Assembly: GCF_034661175.1 (NCBI RefSeq)
Contig: NZ_CP141058.1
Coordinates: forward strand, 2,294,001-2,358,000
Origin: Nocardioides renjunii
Lineage (GTDB): Bacteria; Actinomycetota; Actinomycetes; Propionibacteriales; Nocardioidaceae
Direction: 5' to 3'
DNA length: 64,000 nucleotides
Shown here: positions 25,483 to 37,200 of the stretch, in pieces
How positions within the stretch are numbered: position 1 is the first letter of the stretch
Layout: every line of letters starts with the position of its first letter
The notes under the pieces: generated by a model
The model's database searches: none
What the model was told of the DNA's origin: nothing
Seen by the model: the letters and a program-made list of their open reading frames with translations, nothing else
Translations under genes and position numbers: made by a program

Positions 25483-26796
25483 ATGTCCGACCGTCCGCAC
25501 CACCCACCGTCCCATCCGGTCGCACGCCGCCGTCGCCTCGCCGCCACCGCAGCTCTCGCGATGACTGCTGTGCTCGCACCGGCGACCGACGTGTCGACGG
25601 CCGGCGCCGCCCCGCCTAGCACCTCGTCACCGGCCGGCGCTGCTCCTCGCGCCGCTGAGATCTCGACCGGCGCACTGGACCGGCTGGTCCAACGCCTCCG
25701 CACGGACGGCAAGGCCGTCGCTGTCACCGCCGAGCTGCGCCGCGGCGCCCGGACGTGGACGTTCGACGCCGGTCGAGCCCGCCGGGCACCTGCCCGGACG
25801 GTGCAGCCAGGCAGCAGCTTCCGAGCCGCCAGCGTCACCAAGCAGCTCGTCGCGGTCCTCGCGCTGCAGCTCGTCGAGAAGGGGACGTGGACCCTCGACA
25901 CCACCATCGGCGACGTCGACCCGGGCCTGTGGCCCGGCCGGGAGGCGATCACCGTTCGCCAGCTGCTGAGCCACACCAGCGGCATGCCTGACCACCTCGG
26001 CGCGGTCGTCGCGGAGGCGACGACCGGTCGGAAGTTCGTGCGCGCCATCTCGCGGCGCTCGACCGACCAGGAGATCATCGCCCTGGGACGAAGCCTGCCG
26101 TGGGCGGCCGAGCCGGGCACCTTCTCCTACAGCAACACCGGCTACGTCGTGGTCGGCCAGATGCTCGAACGGGCCACCGGCACATCGGTCCGCCGTCTCG
26201 TCGAGCGACGGATCCTGCGACCGGTCGGCATGACGGACAGCGCCTTCGCCGTGAGCAAGAGCTCTCCACGGCCGGGCCTGCACGAGTACGCCCGATGGCC
26301 AGGACGCACCCTCGACCTCCGCTCGTTCGAGCCGTCCCTCTTCTCCTCGGCCGGGGCACTGGTGTCCACCGCCCGCGACCTCAACGAGTTCCGACGCGCG
26401 CTCGAAGCCGGCGAACTCATCGGCAAGCGATGGGTACGCGTCATGCAGCATCCGCTGACCGACCAGGGCTACGGACTCGGCAGCTACCGCCTGCCGAGCC
26501 CCTGCTCGTCCGGGCCGCGGTGGGTGCATGGTCACGACGGCGGGTCGTTCGGCACACTGACGTTCTCGGTCGGGCTCGGCGGCAACCGGCAGCTCACCAT
26601 CGCCATGACCGGCCGCGGCTACACCGAGGACACGATCACCTCCCAGAGCCGTCTGCTGCAGAAGTTCGCCTACACCGCGCTGGCCGCCACCTGCGCCGAC
26701 GACCGCAAGGACCGGCGGAAGGACCGGCGCCCGGGCGGGGCTCCTGAGTGGCCGCAGCTCCTGGACGTGGTGGCCGCGCGGGCCCCCGCCTCCTGA
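25483..26796 (+). CDS. Secreted class C beta-lactamase-like serine hydrolase
   Basis: 437 residues with a signal peptide (about 1-42). Penicillin-binding motifs are present: Ser117-x-x-Lys120 in ASVTKQL, Tyr216-Ser-Asn218 in YSNTGY, and HGHDGG (349-354) in place of KTG. This is the pattern of D-alanyl-D-alanine carboxypeptidase/esterase-type members of the family rather than a proven antibiotic resistance enzyme. The C-terminus is basic (KDRRKDRR). GGGAGG precedes ATG 25483. Confidence 0.85.
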   Translation: MSDRPHHPPSHPVARRRRLAATAALAMTAVLAPATDVSTAGAAPPSTSSPAGAAPRAAEISTGALDRLVQRLRTDGKAVAVTAELRRGARTWTFDAGRARRAPARTVQPGSSFRAASVTKQLVAVLALQLVEKGTWTLDTTIGDVDPGLWPGREAITVRQLLSHTSGMPDHLGAVVAEATTGRKFVRAISRRSTDQEIIALGRSLPWAAEPGTFSYSNTGYVVVGQMLERATGTSVRRLVERRILRPVGMTDSAFAVSKSSPRPGLHEYARWPGRTLDLRSFEPSLFSSAGALVSTARDLNEFRRALEAGELIGKRWVRVMQHPLTDQGYGLGSYRLPSPCSSGPRWVHGHDGGSFGTLTFSVGLGGNRQLTIAMTGRGYTEDTITSQSRLLQKFAYTALAATCADDRKDRRKDRRPGGAPEWPQLLDVVAARAPAS

Positions 26797-26943
26797 AGAG
26801 AGCCTTCTCGCGGGGTTCGACCCGGAAGGCGGGCGCAATCGGGCCCCCGTGGGTCTTCCCACCGCGTCCGAGCGCGGGGTACAACGAAGGTCCCTCACGC
26901 TTTCTCGGACACGGCGGCCACGGTCGCCGGAAGGGACCCACCG

Positions 26944-29892
26944 ATGCACCTCAATTCTCGGGTCGGAGGAGTCGGCGCTGCCCTCGTGACGCTCTCCCGG
27001 GCAGCAGCTCTCGCACCGTTCACCTCGTCGGCCTCCTCGGCCGGTTCACCACCAGCGGGTCCACCCGGCGGAGGCGCCGGCTTCCAGGGTGAGGACTCCG
27101 CGTCCCGCGACAAGGACGTCCGTGACGGCCGGGCCGCGCCCACCGCCCGGCAGCGGTCCGCGCTGGACGACCTCGACGCCACGGCCCGCTGGAACAAGCT
27201 CGGCACACCGGCGGTGCTGATGGCCACCGACACGCCCCTCGCGACGGGGCTTCCCGCCGACCCCGAGACAGCCGCGCTCGAGTTCCTCGCCGGGACCCGC
27301 GACGTCCTGGGTCTCACCGCGCGGGGCGCCGAGTCGGTCGAGGTGCTCGCCAGCCGCCCGCTGGGTGAGGACGCCGACGTGGTGATCGTGCGCCAGCAGT
27401 TCGGCGACCTCGCCGCCGGTGTCGACGGCATCGCCGCCGTGGGGATGCGCAACGGCTCAGTGCTCTACGTCAGCTCGTCGCTGGCGCGCGACGCGGCGGC
27501 GCCGGCGCCGGCCACCCTGACGGAAGCCGACGCCCAGGGCCTCGCCGCGCGCGACGCCGGCATCGCCGACCCCGTCGTCCTCGGCACGACCGAGGTCGCC
27601 GTACCGGTGCCGGGGGCCGCGGCCCGCGCCGCCTTCCAGGTGGTGCTGCGTTCGGAGGACGACGAGACCGCCGGCTTCGCCAGCTATGTCGACGCGCGCT
27701 CCGGCGAGGTGCTGGTCCGCGAGGACCTCGTCGACCACGACGCCGACAACCCCGAGTGGGAGGTGTTCCCGAGCAGCCCGCCGGTGGACTACTCCTCCCG
27801 CGACACCCGGGTGACGTGGTGCTGGACGCCGCTGACGGGGTGTGAGGAGACGGTCGGCACCAGCGCCTCGCTGCCCTGGGACGTCGACCCGACGACCAAC
27901 CAGCCGACGTTCACCACGCTCGGCAACAACGCCATCGCGGTCGAGAACCGCAACAGCAACAACTCCCGCACCGTCGGCACCGAGACGGCGACACCGTCGC
28001 CGACCCGCGACTACGCCGACCCGTGGACCAACCAGTGGTACGAGGAGGGGTGTGACCCCGCGACGTTCGGCTCCCCGCAGAACGTCGACCTCGACGCCGC
28101 CCGCGCGAACCTCTTCGCCATGCACAACCGCATGCACGACTGGTCCTACCACCTCGGCTTCGTCGAGAGCACCTGGAACATGCAGAAGGACAACCTCGGC
28201 CGGGGTGGTCTCGGTGGTGACTACGAGCAGGGCAACGCCCAGGCCGGCGCCGTCTCGGGCGGTCCGCCGACCTTCGCCGCACGCAACAACGCCAACCAGT
28301 TCACCCCGCCCGACGGCCAGGCGCCGATCACCAACATGTACATGTGGCAGCCGATCGCCGGCTCCTTCTACGCCCCGTGCGTCGACGGCGACTACGACAT
28401 GAGCGTCATCGGCCACGAGTACGGCCACGCGATCACCAACCGGATGATCGCCGGACCGAGCGGCGGCGTCAGCTCGCCGCAGGGCATGAGCGAGAGCTGG
28501 AGCGACCAGCTGGCCATGGAGTACCTCCACGAGCACGGCTACGCCGCCCCGGGACTCCAGGCCTTCACGATCGGCCAGTACACGACCGGCGACGCCGTGG
28601 CCGGCATCCGCAACTACAACATGAGCCGGAGCCCGCTCAACTACACCGACATCGGCTACGACGTCACCGGACCGCAGGTGCACGCCGACGGTGAGATCTG
28701 GACCGCGACCAACTTCGACATCCGGCAGGCCTTCATCGCCCGGTACGGCGCCGGCGACGCGGCCCTCAACAAGTCGTGCGCCAACGGGCAGACCCCGGTC
28801 AGCGGCTGCCCGGGCAACCGGCGCTGGATGCAGCTGGTGTTCGACTCGTTCCTGCTGATGGCCAACAGCCAGGTCAGCCAGGTCGACTCCCGCAACGCGA
28901 TGCTGGCCGCGGACCTGCTCCGCTTCAACGGCGCCAACCAGGACATCCTCTGGAACGCCTTCGCTGCTCGGGGCCTCGGCGAGGGCGCCACCAGCGCCGG
29001 CAACGCCGACCCCGACCCCACGCCGAGCTTCCGGTCGGCGTACGCCAGCGAGTCGGCGGTCACCTTCGCTCCGCGCGACGAGCGCGGCCGCCTGGTGCGC
29101 GGTGCCCAGCTCTACGTGGGCCACTACCAGGCACGGGCCGTGCCGGTGGCCGACACCGACCCGACCACGGCGCTGCCCGACCGGGTGGAGATGGTGCCGG
29201 GCAACTACGAGTTCGTGGCCCGCGCCCCCGGCCACGGCCACGCCCGCATCCCGCTGACGGCGCTCTCCGCCGGCCGGGCCAAGACACTTGCACCGCGGAT
29301 GGACACCAACCTGGCGTCCGTCACCAACGGCGCGGCGGTCGAGGGCACGGGCACCGACCTGGTCAACCTCGTCGACGACGAGGAGGGCACCCAGTGGGCG
29401 GCCCTGGGCGCTCCGGTCGCGCAGCAGCACGTGGTCGTCGACCTGGCCGGCACCAAGCGTCAGGACGTGCGGCGGGTGCAGGTCAGCACCCACCTGCGGC
29501 CCGCACGCACCAACCCGGACGGGACCCCGGCCGAGCCGAGCCAGAGCCGCTACTCGGCCCTGCGTCAGTTCGAGGTGTGGTCGTGCTCCATCGCCCGCGG
29601 GGTCGACTGCGACGAGCAGGACGAGTTCACCCGGGTGTTCCTCAGCCCGGAGGACGCGTTCCCGGCCACGGCCCCGCGGCCGCGGGCGCCGGACCTCGTC
29701 ATCCGGTCGTTCGACATCCGACGCACCAAGGCGACCCACCTGTGGCTCCAGGTCGTCACCAACCAGTGCACCGGAGGTCCGGAGTACGCCGGTGAGCAGG
29801 ACCAGGACCCGCGCGCCGTGACCGACTGCTCGGCGGGCAGCGACCAGGACCTGAACGTACGGGCGACGGAGTTCCAGGCCTTCGGCCGCTGA
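26944..29892 (+). CDS. Secreted M36 (fungalysin-type) metallopeptidase
   Basis: 982 residues: a weak signal peptide, an FTP-like propeptide (about 70-230), the peptidase domain (about 300-680) and a C-terminal region. Zinc ligands are His491 and His495 in GHEYGH with catalytic Glu492, and Glu517 in GMSESWSDQ. Residues about 780-980 look like a discoidin-type beta-sandwich (NLVDDEEGTQWAA, VVVDLAGTKRQDVRRVQV), probably for substrate or surface binding. The propeptide should keep it inactive until export. Its signal helix is short and Ala/Thr-rich (ALVTLSRAAALAPF), so export is likely but not textbook. Confidence 0.88.
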   Translation: MHLNSRVGGVGAALVTLSRAAALAPFTSSASSAGSPPAGPPGGGAGFQGEDSASRDKDVRDGRAAPTARQRSALDDLDATARWNKLGTPAVLMATDTPLATGLPADPETAALEFLAGTRDVLGLTARGAESVEVLASRPLGEDADVVIVRQQFGDLAAGVDGIAAVGMRNGSVLYVSSSLARDAAAPAPATLTEADAQGLAARDAGIADPVVLGTTEVAVPVPGAAARAAFQVVLRSEDDETAGFASYVDARSGEVLVREDLVDHDADNPEWEVFPSSPPVDYSSRDTRVTWCWTPLTGCEETVGTSASLPWDVDPTTNQPTFTTLGNNAIAVENRNSNNSRTVGTETATPSPTRDYADPWTNQWYEEGCDPATFGSPQNVDLDAARANLFAMHNRMHDWSYHLGFVESTWNMQKDNLGRGGLGGDYEQGNAQAGAVSGGPPTFAARNNANQFTPPDGQAPITNMYMWQPIAGSFYAPCVDGDYDMSVIGHEYGHAITNRMIAGPSGGVSSPQGMSESWSDQLAMEYLHEHGYAAPGLQAFTIGQYTTGDAVAGIRNYNMSRSPLNYTDIGYDVTGPQVHADGEIWTATNFDIRQAFIARYGAGDAALNKSCANGQTPVSGCPGNRRWMQLVFDSFLLMANSQVSQVDSRNAMLAADLLRFNGANQDILWNAFAARGLGEGATSAGNADPDPTPSFRSAYASESAVTFAPRDERGRLVRGAQLYVGHYQARAVPVADTDPTTALPDRVEMVPGNYEFVARAPGHGHARIPLTALSAGRAKTLAPRMDTNLASVTNGAAVEGTGTDLVNLVDDEEGTQWAALGAPVAQQHVVVDLAGTKRQDVRRVQVSTHLRPARTNPDGTPAEPSQSRYSALRQFEVWSCSIARGVDCDEQDEFTRVFLSPEDAFPATAPRPRAPDLVIRSFDIRRTKATHLWLQVVTNQCTGGPEYAGEQDQDPRAVTDCSAGSDQDLNVRATEFQAFGR

Positions 29893-29916
29893 CGTGCACC
29901 GCTGACTGAGTCCGGG

Positions 29917-29942
29917 GCCCCGACACGCTCGCGTGTCGGGGC
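29917..29942 (+). terminator. Hairpin after the M36 peptidase gene
   Basis: Perfect 11-bp inverted repeat GCCCCGACACG / CGTGTCGGGGC with a CTCG loop, 24 bases after the stop. Confidence 0.8.
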
Positions 29943-30351
29943 CTCGGCACGGTCACTTTCGCCCGCCACCACAGGGGGCGGTGCAGCCAGCCCGCGGGAC
30001 GCAGGTCCGGGAGGCCACTTCTCGGTCGGGCGGACGAGATGTGGATCCCGCGTCATGCCGAGCCGCGCGGCAAGTCATGGGTGGCATGCAGCCCACGACA
30101 ACGACACGCAGTCCCCGCGCCCGGTCCTCCCAGGAGGGACCAGCGACGAGTGGCGACGACCCCGCAGCGCTGGTGTCTGACGAGGACCACGGGAGCGAAG
30201 CGGAACACGATTCGAGCCCGGCTGTGGGCGGGATGGCCGACGACGCCACCGTTCCGCCGTCAGGAGCGCTGCAGCCAGACCCCACGGGGCTGGGAGCACT
30301 TGCCTGATGTGTCCGGCGCACCTCCCACGACCCCGTCAGCGTCGTTCCGAC
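29943..30351. other. Intergenic region, 409 bases, with one direct-repeat copy
   Basis: No convincing gene. It contains the direct repeat at 30011-30030 whose partner overlaps the tRNA fragment at 52.7 kb. The rest shows no recognised promoter or RNA structure. Confidence 0.5.
30011..30030. repeat. 20-bp direct repeat, copy 1 (possible attachment-site relic)
   Basis: GAGGCCACTTCTCGGTCGGG is identical to 52672-52691, same orientation, 22.7 kb apart. Similarity extends left in gapped form (CCCGCG and GCAGGTC are shared), about 37 bases in all. The other copy overlaps the 3' end of a tRNA fragment. Confidence 0.6.
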
Positions 30352-31002
30352 ATGCTCGACCACCACTGGGGCTGGCGGCCGGAGTGGACCGAGGACCGGC
30401 CCTGCTTGTACTGGTACCTGTCCTTCGACCCGGCTCAGGTGGCCCGGGCAGTCCCGTCCGCGCTCCTGGACTCGATCAGTGACACATCGTGGCTCGAGCC
30501 GATCCCTCTCCGCTGGATGCACCTGACCTTGTGCGAGGTCGCCTTCGTCGACGAGGTGACCGACGGTCAGGTCGACGAGGCGGTCCGGAGCATCACGCGA
30601 CGTCTCCCGGCGCTCGACCTCACTGCGCTCACGGTGGGACCCCCCGGGGGGATGGGCAGCGCGGTCGTGCTGGGAGCCCGGCCACGGCAGCAGCTCGCAC
30701 GATTGCAGCAGAGGCTGTGCGCGCACACCCAGGATGCTCTCGGCCTGACCACGGACCACACGGTCGAGGACGACTTCCAGCCACACGTGAGCCTGGGTTA
30801 CGTCAATCGCTCCGTGGCGGCAGCCGAGGTCCAGGAGCTCACGTCGCGACACAGCGACTTCGAGGCCGAGCTCCCGGTCTCGTGCCTGATCCTGGCCGAG
30901 GTGACGCGCAACCGCACGCACTACGAATGGACGGTGCGAGCCGCGGTCCGCCCGCCTGGTGCGGTCGCCCGTCACGGTGCGGGTCGGCAGACGACGGGCT
31001 GA
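30352..31002 (+). CDS. 2'-5' RNA ligase-like 2H phosphoesterase
   Basis: 216 residues with the two H-x-T/S motifs of the superfamily: His57-Leu-Thr59 in MHLTL and His145-Val-Ser147 in PHVSLGY. Members cleave or form 2',5' or cyclic phosphate bonds in RNA or nucleotides; the true substrate is unknown. Start ATG 30352 was chosen because homology-like sequence begins soon after (WYLSFDP); ATG 30307 is in frame upstream and neither has a good ribosome site. No signal peptide. Confidence 0.75.
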   Translation: MLDHHWGWRPEWTEDRPCLYWYLSFDPAQVARAVPSALLDSISDTSWLEPIPLRWMHLTLCEVAFVDEVTDGQVDEAVRSITRRLPALDLTALTVGPPGGMGSAVVLGARPRQQLARLQQRLCAHTQDALGLTTDHTVEDDFQPHVSLGYVNRSVAAAEVQELTSRHSDFEAELPVSCLILAEVTRNRTHYEWTVRAAVRPPGAVARHGAGRQTTG

Positions 31003-31188
31003 CCGCTCGCGGAGCTCGTGGGCAGCGCCGCTGGCTCCTTACGTCCGCCCACCATGACCGAGGACGAGGATCGATCGCGGATCGCCGGCTGAACTGCTCC
31101 GAGTGCTCTGGACCCCCTCGCGCCGCTGAACCGATCGCTCAATTCCGAGTCTGACCAGACACCGACCCCCGTCGGACGTAGTGTGTGG

Positions 31189-31211
31189 CTCGATTGTTAC
31201 TCGATTGAGGC
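31189..31211 (+). promoter_or_regulatory. 11-bp-spaced direct repeat upstream of the giant surface protein
   Basis: CTCGATTG occurs at 31189 and again at 31200, exactly 11 bases apart, so both copies face the same side of the helix. The AT-rich GATTGTTAC inside it recurs inverted at 41529-41537 before the next surface-protein gene. A likely activator or repressor site; factor unknown. Confidence 0.4.
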
Positions 31212-31282
31212 ATTCCCGAGGAGGGAGTGACGGGGCAGCGTGCCGTCACGTCGGGGGCGCCCCGGAGCTGTGAAGGACCACC

Positions 31283-34200
31283 ATGCTGGGCGCTCGTACC
31301 CCCGTCTCCTCGTGGCTGCGCATCGGCGCCTCGCTCCTGCTCGTGGCGGTGAGCCTCGCCCTCGCGGTGGTGCTCCCGGCCGACCGGGCGGACGCGGCGG
31401 TCATCCGTCCCTTCACCGAGGTGTTCTCCACCCAGACCAACGGCTCGATCCAGGTCACCGGCAACTCCGTGCTCAGCTGCGGGACGGCGACGGGGTGCGC
31501 CCAGGCGCTGAGCGGCGCGACCGCGTCGAGCAACAACAACTTCACGATGGTGCCGCTGGACACCGACGCCGACCCGTCCACGACCCGCTCGTCGTCGGCC
31601 AACCTCGCCATCCCGCCAGGCGCCCGCGTCCTCTACGCCGGTCTCTTCTGGGGCGGCGCGCGCACCGCCGGCACCAGTGGCGTGGCCGCGTCCGGGACGG
31701 TCGGCAACATCCGGTTCCGCGTGCCCGGCTCGGCGTCGTACCAGACGGTGGCTGCGCAGCAGGTCGACAACCAGACGACCAGCGGAACCCTGGACTACTC
31801 GGCATACAGCAACGTCACCGACCTCGTCCGTGGCGCGGGCCCCGGCACCTACTGGGGCGCCGACATCGTGGCCGCCACCGGCGTCGACCGGTATGCCGGG
31901 TGGAGCCTCGTGGTGGCGGTCGAGGACCCCGCCGCCCCGCTTCGCGACCTCACCGTGTTCAGCGGCTATGCGACCGTCGTCAGCAACGAGACCGTCGACA
32001 CGACCATCTCCGGGTTCCTCGCTCCTCCGACCGGCGCCGTCGGCGCGCGGTTCGGGGGCGTGACCTACGAAGGGGACGCCGGCATCACCGGCGACTACTT
32101 CCAGGTCGGCACCAGCCGCCTCGCCGACGCCCAGAGCCCCTCGGCCAACTTCTTCGGCAGCCGCATCACCAACGGCGGCGCCAACCTCACGAACCGCACG
32201 CCGGCCTCGCTCAACAACCTCGGCATCGACGCCAAGGTGGTCGACGCGCCCGGCACCATCCCCAACGGCGCCACCTCGGCGAACCTGCGCTTCGCCTCGA
32301 CCGGCGACTTCTACTACCCCGCGGCCCTCACCACGCAGATCGACCTCTACGCGCCGACGATCCAGGGCAGCAAGTCGGTCACCAACCTGTCGGGCAACAC
32401 CCCGGCCAAGGTCGGCGACGTCCTCGAGTACTCCGTGACGTTCAGCAACACCGGCGAGGACGCGGCCACGAACGCCGTGGTGACCGACCCCATCCCGGCC
32501 GGGACGTCCTTCGTGCCCGGTTCGCTGCGCGTGACCGCCGGCGCCAACCAGGGCGCGAAGACCGACGCGGCCGGCGACGACCAGGGCGAGTTCGTCGCCG
32601 CCAGTCGCACCGTGCGGCTGCGGGTCGGCACGGGGGCGACCGCGACCGTCGGTGGCCGCCTCGCTCCCTCCGCGACGACGACCGCCGCCTTCCGTGTCCG
32701 CGTCGACACCGCCGGCGCCGGCACGACCCTGCGCAACAGCGCCGCGCTGGCCTACCGCGCGGAGACCATCGGTCGCGACTACACCTACACGACGGCCGAG
32801 GTGGCGACCCCGGTCGCTGCGGAGGCGGACGTCTCCCTCACCAAGTCCGCCGCCCCGGAGCCGGTGCTCGCCGGCAACCAGGTGACGTACGCCCTCACCG
32901 CCCGCAACGCGGGCCCGAACGCCGCCGCCGGGGTGCAGGTCGTCGACACGCTCCCCGAGGGCGTCGTCCTGGTCTCGAGCAACCCGTCGACCGGGACCTG
33001 CTCGTTCAGCAGCCCGACCCTGACCTGCGGCCTCGGCGCCCTCGCCTCCGGCGCCACGGCGACGGTGTCGGTGGTCGTGCGCGTGCCTCCGGGCTCGGCG
33101 GCCACCGCGCTGACCAACGTCGCCCGGATCTCGGCGGCGACCTCGGACCCGAACCCCGGCAACAACAGCGCCTCCGCCACCACCACGGTCCTTCGGCAGG
33201 CCGACCTCGGCCTCACGAAGTCCGCGTCCCCGACCGACCCCGTCCCCGGGACGGCCGTGACCTACACCCTCGTGGCGACGAACGACGGCGCCTCGCGGGC
33301 AGCCGACGTCACGATCACCGACACCCTTCCCGCCACCCTCGCGGTCCGCTCCGCGACGACGGACCGCGGCACCTGCGAGGTCACCGGGAGCCAGGTGTCG
33401 TGCACCGCAGCGGGTCTCGACCCGGGCGAGTCCGCCACGGTCACCGTGGTGGCGGACGTCCCGTCCGGTGCCACGAGCGTCCCGCTCACCAACAACGCAC
33501 GCGTCGGCTCCACCACGCCGGATCCCGACTCCTCCAACAACGCCGCCACCGTCACCGTCACGCCCCAGGCGCCGCGTGCCGACCTCGTCGTCACCAAGGA
33601 GGCGGTCACCTCCCCGGTGGTCGCCGGACGCGGCGTGCAGTACGTCGTCACGGTCCGCAACGACGGACCCTCCGACGCTGCCGCCGTGACCCTCGACGAC
33701 CAGGCGCCGGCCTCCCTGTCCGGCGTGGCAGCCACCCCGACCGCCGGCTCCTGCACGGTCTCGGCCGCCGGTCGCGTCCAGTGCGACCTCGGGACGCTCG
33801 CCGCCGGCCGCTCGGTGGAGGTGGCCGTCAACGCCCAGCTCGACGCCGGAGCCACCGGCACCCTCGTCAACTCCGCGACGGCCACCTCACCCACCGCGGA
33901 CCCGGCGCCGGGCAACAACACCGGCACCTCGAGCGTCCCGGTCACCACCAGCGCGGACCTCTCGGTCACCAAGTCGGCCACCCCGGTCCCCGTGCTCGCC
34001 GGCAACGTCGCGACGTACTCCGTCGTGGTCACCAACGACGGTCCGTCGATCGCCCGCTCGGTGACCGTGGTGGACCCGGTGCCCGCCCCGCTGACCTACG
34101 TCGGCTCGTCGACCACGCAGGGCACCTGTGCCACGAGCGGGACGCCCACGACCGTGACGTGCGCCGTGGGCGACATCCCCGTCGGCGGCAGCGTCACCGT

Positions 34201-37200
34201 CACCGTGCGCGCCGGCACGCCGCAGGACGGGAGCGGGCAGGGCGTGACCAACACGGCGAGTGCCTCCTCCCCGACCCCCGACCCGGTGGCCGGCAACAAC
34301 AGCGCCGCCTTCACCCTCCCCACCGCCGCCCAGGCCGACGTGGAGCTCACCAAGACCGTCACCCCGAGCCCGGTCGTCGCGGGTCAGACCGTGACCTACC
34401 GGATCGTCGCCCGCAACACCGGCCCGTCGGCCGCCAACGGCGTCACGGTGACCGACACCATCGGCGCGCGCGTGACCGGGGTGGTCGCCACGTCGCCCAC
34501 GACCGGCGCGAGCTGCGCCGCGACGAGCGGCAACAACGTCTCCTGCACGGTGGCCACGCTGGCCAGCGGGGCCGAGCTCGTGGTGGAGGTGACCGGCACG
34601 GTGGCTCCCGGCGCGGCCGCCGGCGCCCTCACCAACGACGCCCGGGTCACGTCCGCGACGCCGACCGACCCCTCCCTCGACAACAACACCGCCTCGGCGA
34701 CCACCGAGGTGGTCCGCAGCGCCGACCTGTCGGTCACCAAGAGCGGTACGTCGACGCTGGCCGCGGGTCGTGAGGGCGAGTGGACGCTGCTCGTGAGCAA
34801 CGACGGTCCGTCGACGGCCACCGACGTGCGGCTCACCGACTCCCTCCCCACCGGGGTGACGTTTGCGGGCGCCACGGGAGCGACCTGCACCGTCGACGGC
34901 GGTGTCGTGACCTGCCCCCTCGGTGACCTCGCCCCCGGCGCCTCGACGACCGTCACCGTCCGCGGCACGGTGGACTCGGGCGTCGTGGCGGGCACGGAGC
35001 TCGTCGACACCGGCAGCGTCTCGTCCACGACCAGCGACCCGGCCCCGGCCAACAACACCGACGACCACACCACGACCGTCACCGAGGTGACGGACGTGCG
35101 GGTCGCGAAGTCCGCCCAGTCGGACTCCTTCGTGCCGGGCGCCGAGGGCGTCTACCTCGTCGACGTGACCACCGACGGGCCCTCGGACGCCCGCGACGTC
35201 GTCGTGACCGACACCCTCGACGCGTCGCTCGACGTGCTGGAGGCGACGTTCGACGGCGGCACCTGCACCGTCGTGGGCCAGCTCGTCACCTGCCGGCGGG
35301 ACCTCCTGCCCGCCGGAGCGACGGCGCAGGCGCGGATCCGCGTGTCGGTCGACCCCGACCGGTCGACCCCGGTGACCAACGTCGCCGAGGTGACCAGCAG
35401 CACCGACACGGGCACGGGCGGCAACAACCGCTCCGAGACCACCACCCCGGTGACCCCCAGCGCTGACCTCGCGATCGTGAAGACCGCCTCCGCCACGGAG
35501 GTCGCGGCCGGTGAGGGCGTGACCTACACCCTGACGGTCGTCAACAACGGTCCGTCGCTGGCCGCGGACACCGTGGTCGCCGACGTGCTGCCCGCCGGCA
35601 TCGTCCCCGCCGCCGCCACCGCCTCCGCCGGCTCCTGCACGATCAGCGGCCAGGTCGTGGCCTGCGACCTCGGTGACGTCGAGCCGGGCGCCCCGGTGAC
35701 CATCGTCGTGGTGGGCGGCACGGGTCCGGGCGCCGCCGCCGGTGCCCGGGCGAACCAGGCGGAGGTCTCCTCCGCCACGGCCGACCCCGTGCCCGCCAAC
35801 AACACGTCGCAGGTCACCGTCGACGTGGTGACGGAGGCCGACGTCCAGGTCACCAAGACCGCCAACGGGGACAGCCTCGTTCCCGGTGGCGCCGTGAGCT
35901 GGAGCATCGTCGTCAACAACGCGGGCCCGTCCACGGCCCGCGGCATCGTCGTCACCGACACGGTGCCCGCCGCCGTCACCGTGACGTCGGCGTTCCACGG
36001 CACGGCCACCCCCTGCACGGTCTCCGGTCAGCAGGTGACCTGCGACCTCGGTGACCGGACACCGGGCCAGCGCGTGGTCACCATCGTCGGCACGCTGGCG
36101 TCGTCGTACGCCGGCGCCACCCTCGCCAACACGGTGCAGGTGAGCGCAACGACGCCCGACCCGGTGCCGGGCAACAACACCGCGACGGCGACGTCGCCGA
36201 TCACCCGGATCACCGACCTCGAGATCATCAAGACCATCGACGACCCGACCCCCGTCGCCGGGCAGCGGATCACCTACACGCTGTCGACCTACAACAACGG
36301 CCCCTCCGACGCCCTCGACGTCGACTTCATCGACCAGCTGCCCAGCGGCCTCACGGACGTCGTGGTGCGCCGCCCGACCCTCGAGGGCCAGCCGGCGACG
36401 GCGGAGTGCGAGCTGCGCCAGCCCGTCAACGCCGGCACGGTCGACAACCCGGCGGCGGCGACCGTCTTCTGCTCCGGACCCGTCTTCAGGTCGGGGCTGC
36501 CCGCACGGGTCATCGGCTATGTGGACGCCACCATCGCCCCGGGATTCACCGGCGCGCTGACCAACTCCGCCCGCATCAGCTCCGAGACCATCGACCGCGA
36601 CGCCGAGAACAACGAGGACTCGGTGACCACGCAGGTGGGGACCAGCGCCGACCTCTCGGTCACCAAGACCGTCGCCCCCGAGCGACCGGTGCCCGGCGCG
36701 GACGTGACGTGGACCGTCACCGTGGCCAACGCCGGCCCGTCCGTCGCCCGCCAGGTGCTCCTCACCGACGACGTGGCGGACGCCGTGACCGGCCTCACCG
36801 CGACGGCGGCCGGACGTCCGGGTGCGTGCACGGTCGCCGCCGGCAACGCGGTGACCTGCGACCTGGGGGACCTGGCCGCCTCCGGCACCGGCTCCCAGGC
36901 CGTCGTGACGTTGTCCGGACGCCTGCCGGCCGACTACACCGGCGCCCTCGACAACACCGCGACCGTCACCTCCCCGACCGACGACCCCGTGCCGGGCAAC
37001 AACAGCGACACGGCCGAGTCGACGGTCCTCGCCCAGGCCGACGTGTCCATCACCAAGGCCGTCGCGCCGAACCCGCCGGTGCCCGGCCAGGACGTCACGT
37101 GGACCGTCACCGTGGCCAACGCCGGACCCTCCGTCGCACGGGACGTCGTCGTCGCCGACGACGTCGACGACGCGATCACGGGCCTGACCGCCACGACCGG

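Noticed and set aside
33887..35998. Long minus-strand frame (703 codons) opposite the giant surface-protein gene
   Set aside because: Gly/Arg/Val-rich shadow frame caused by GC-rich third positions of the DUF11 repeats; no motif or start signals.
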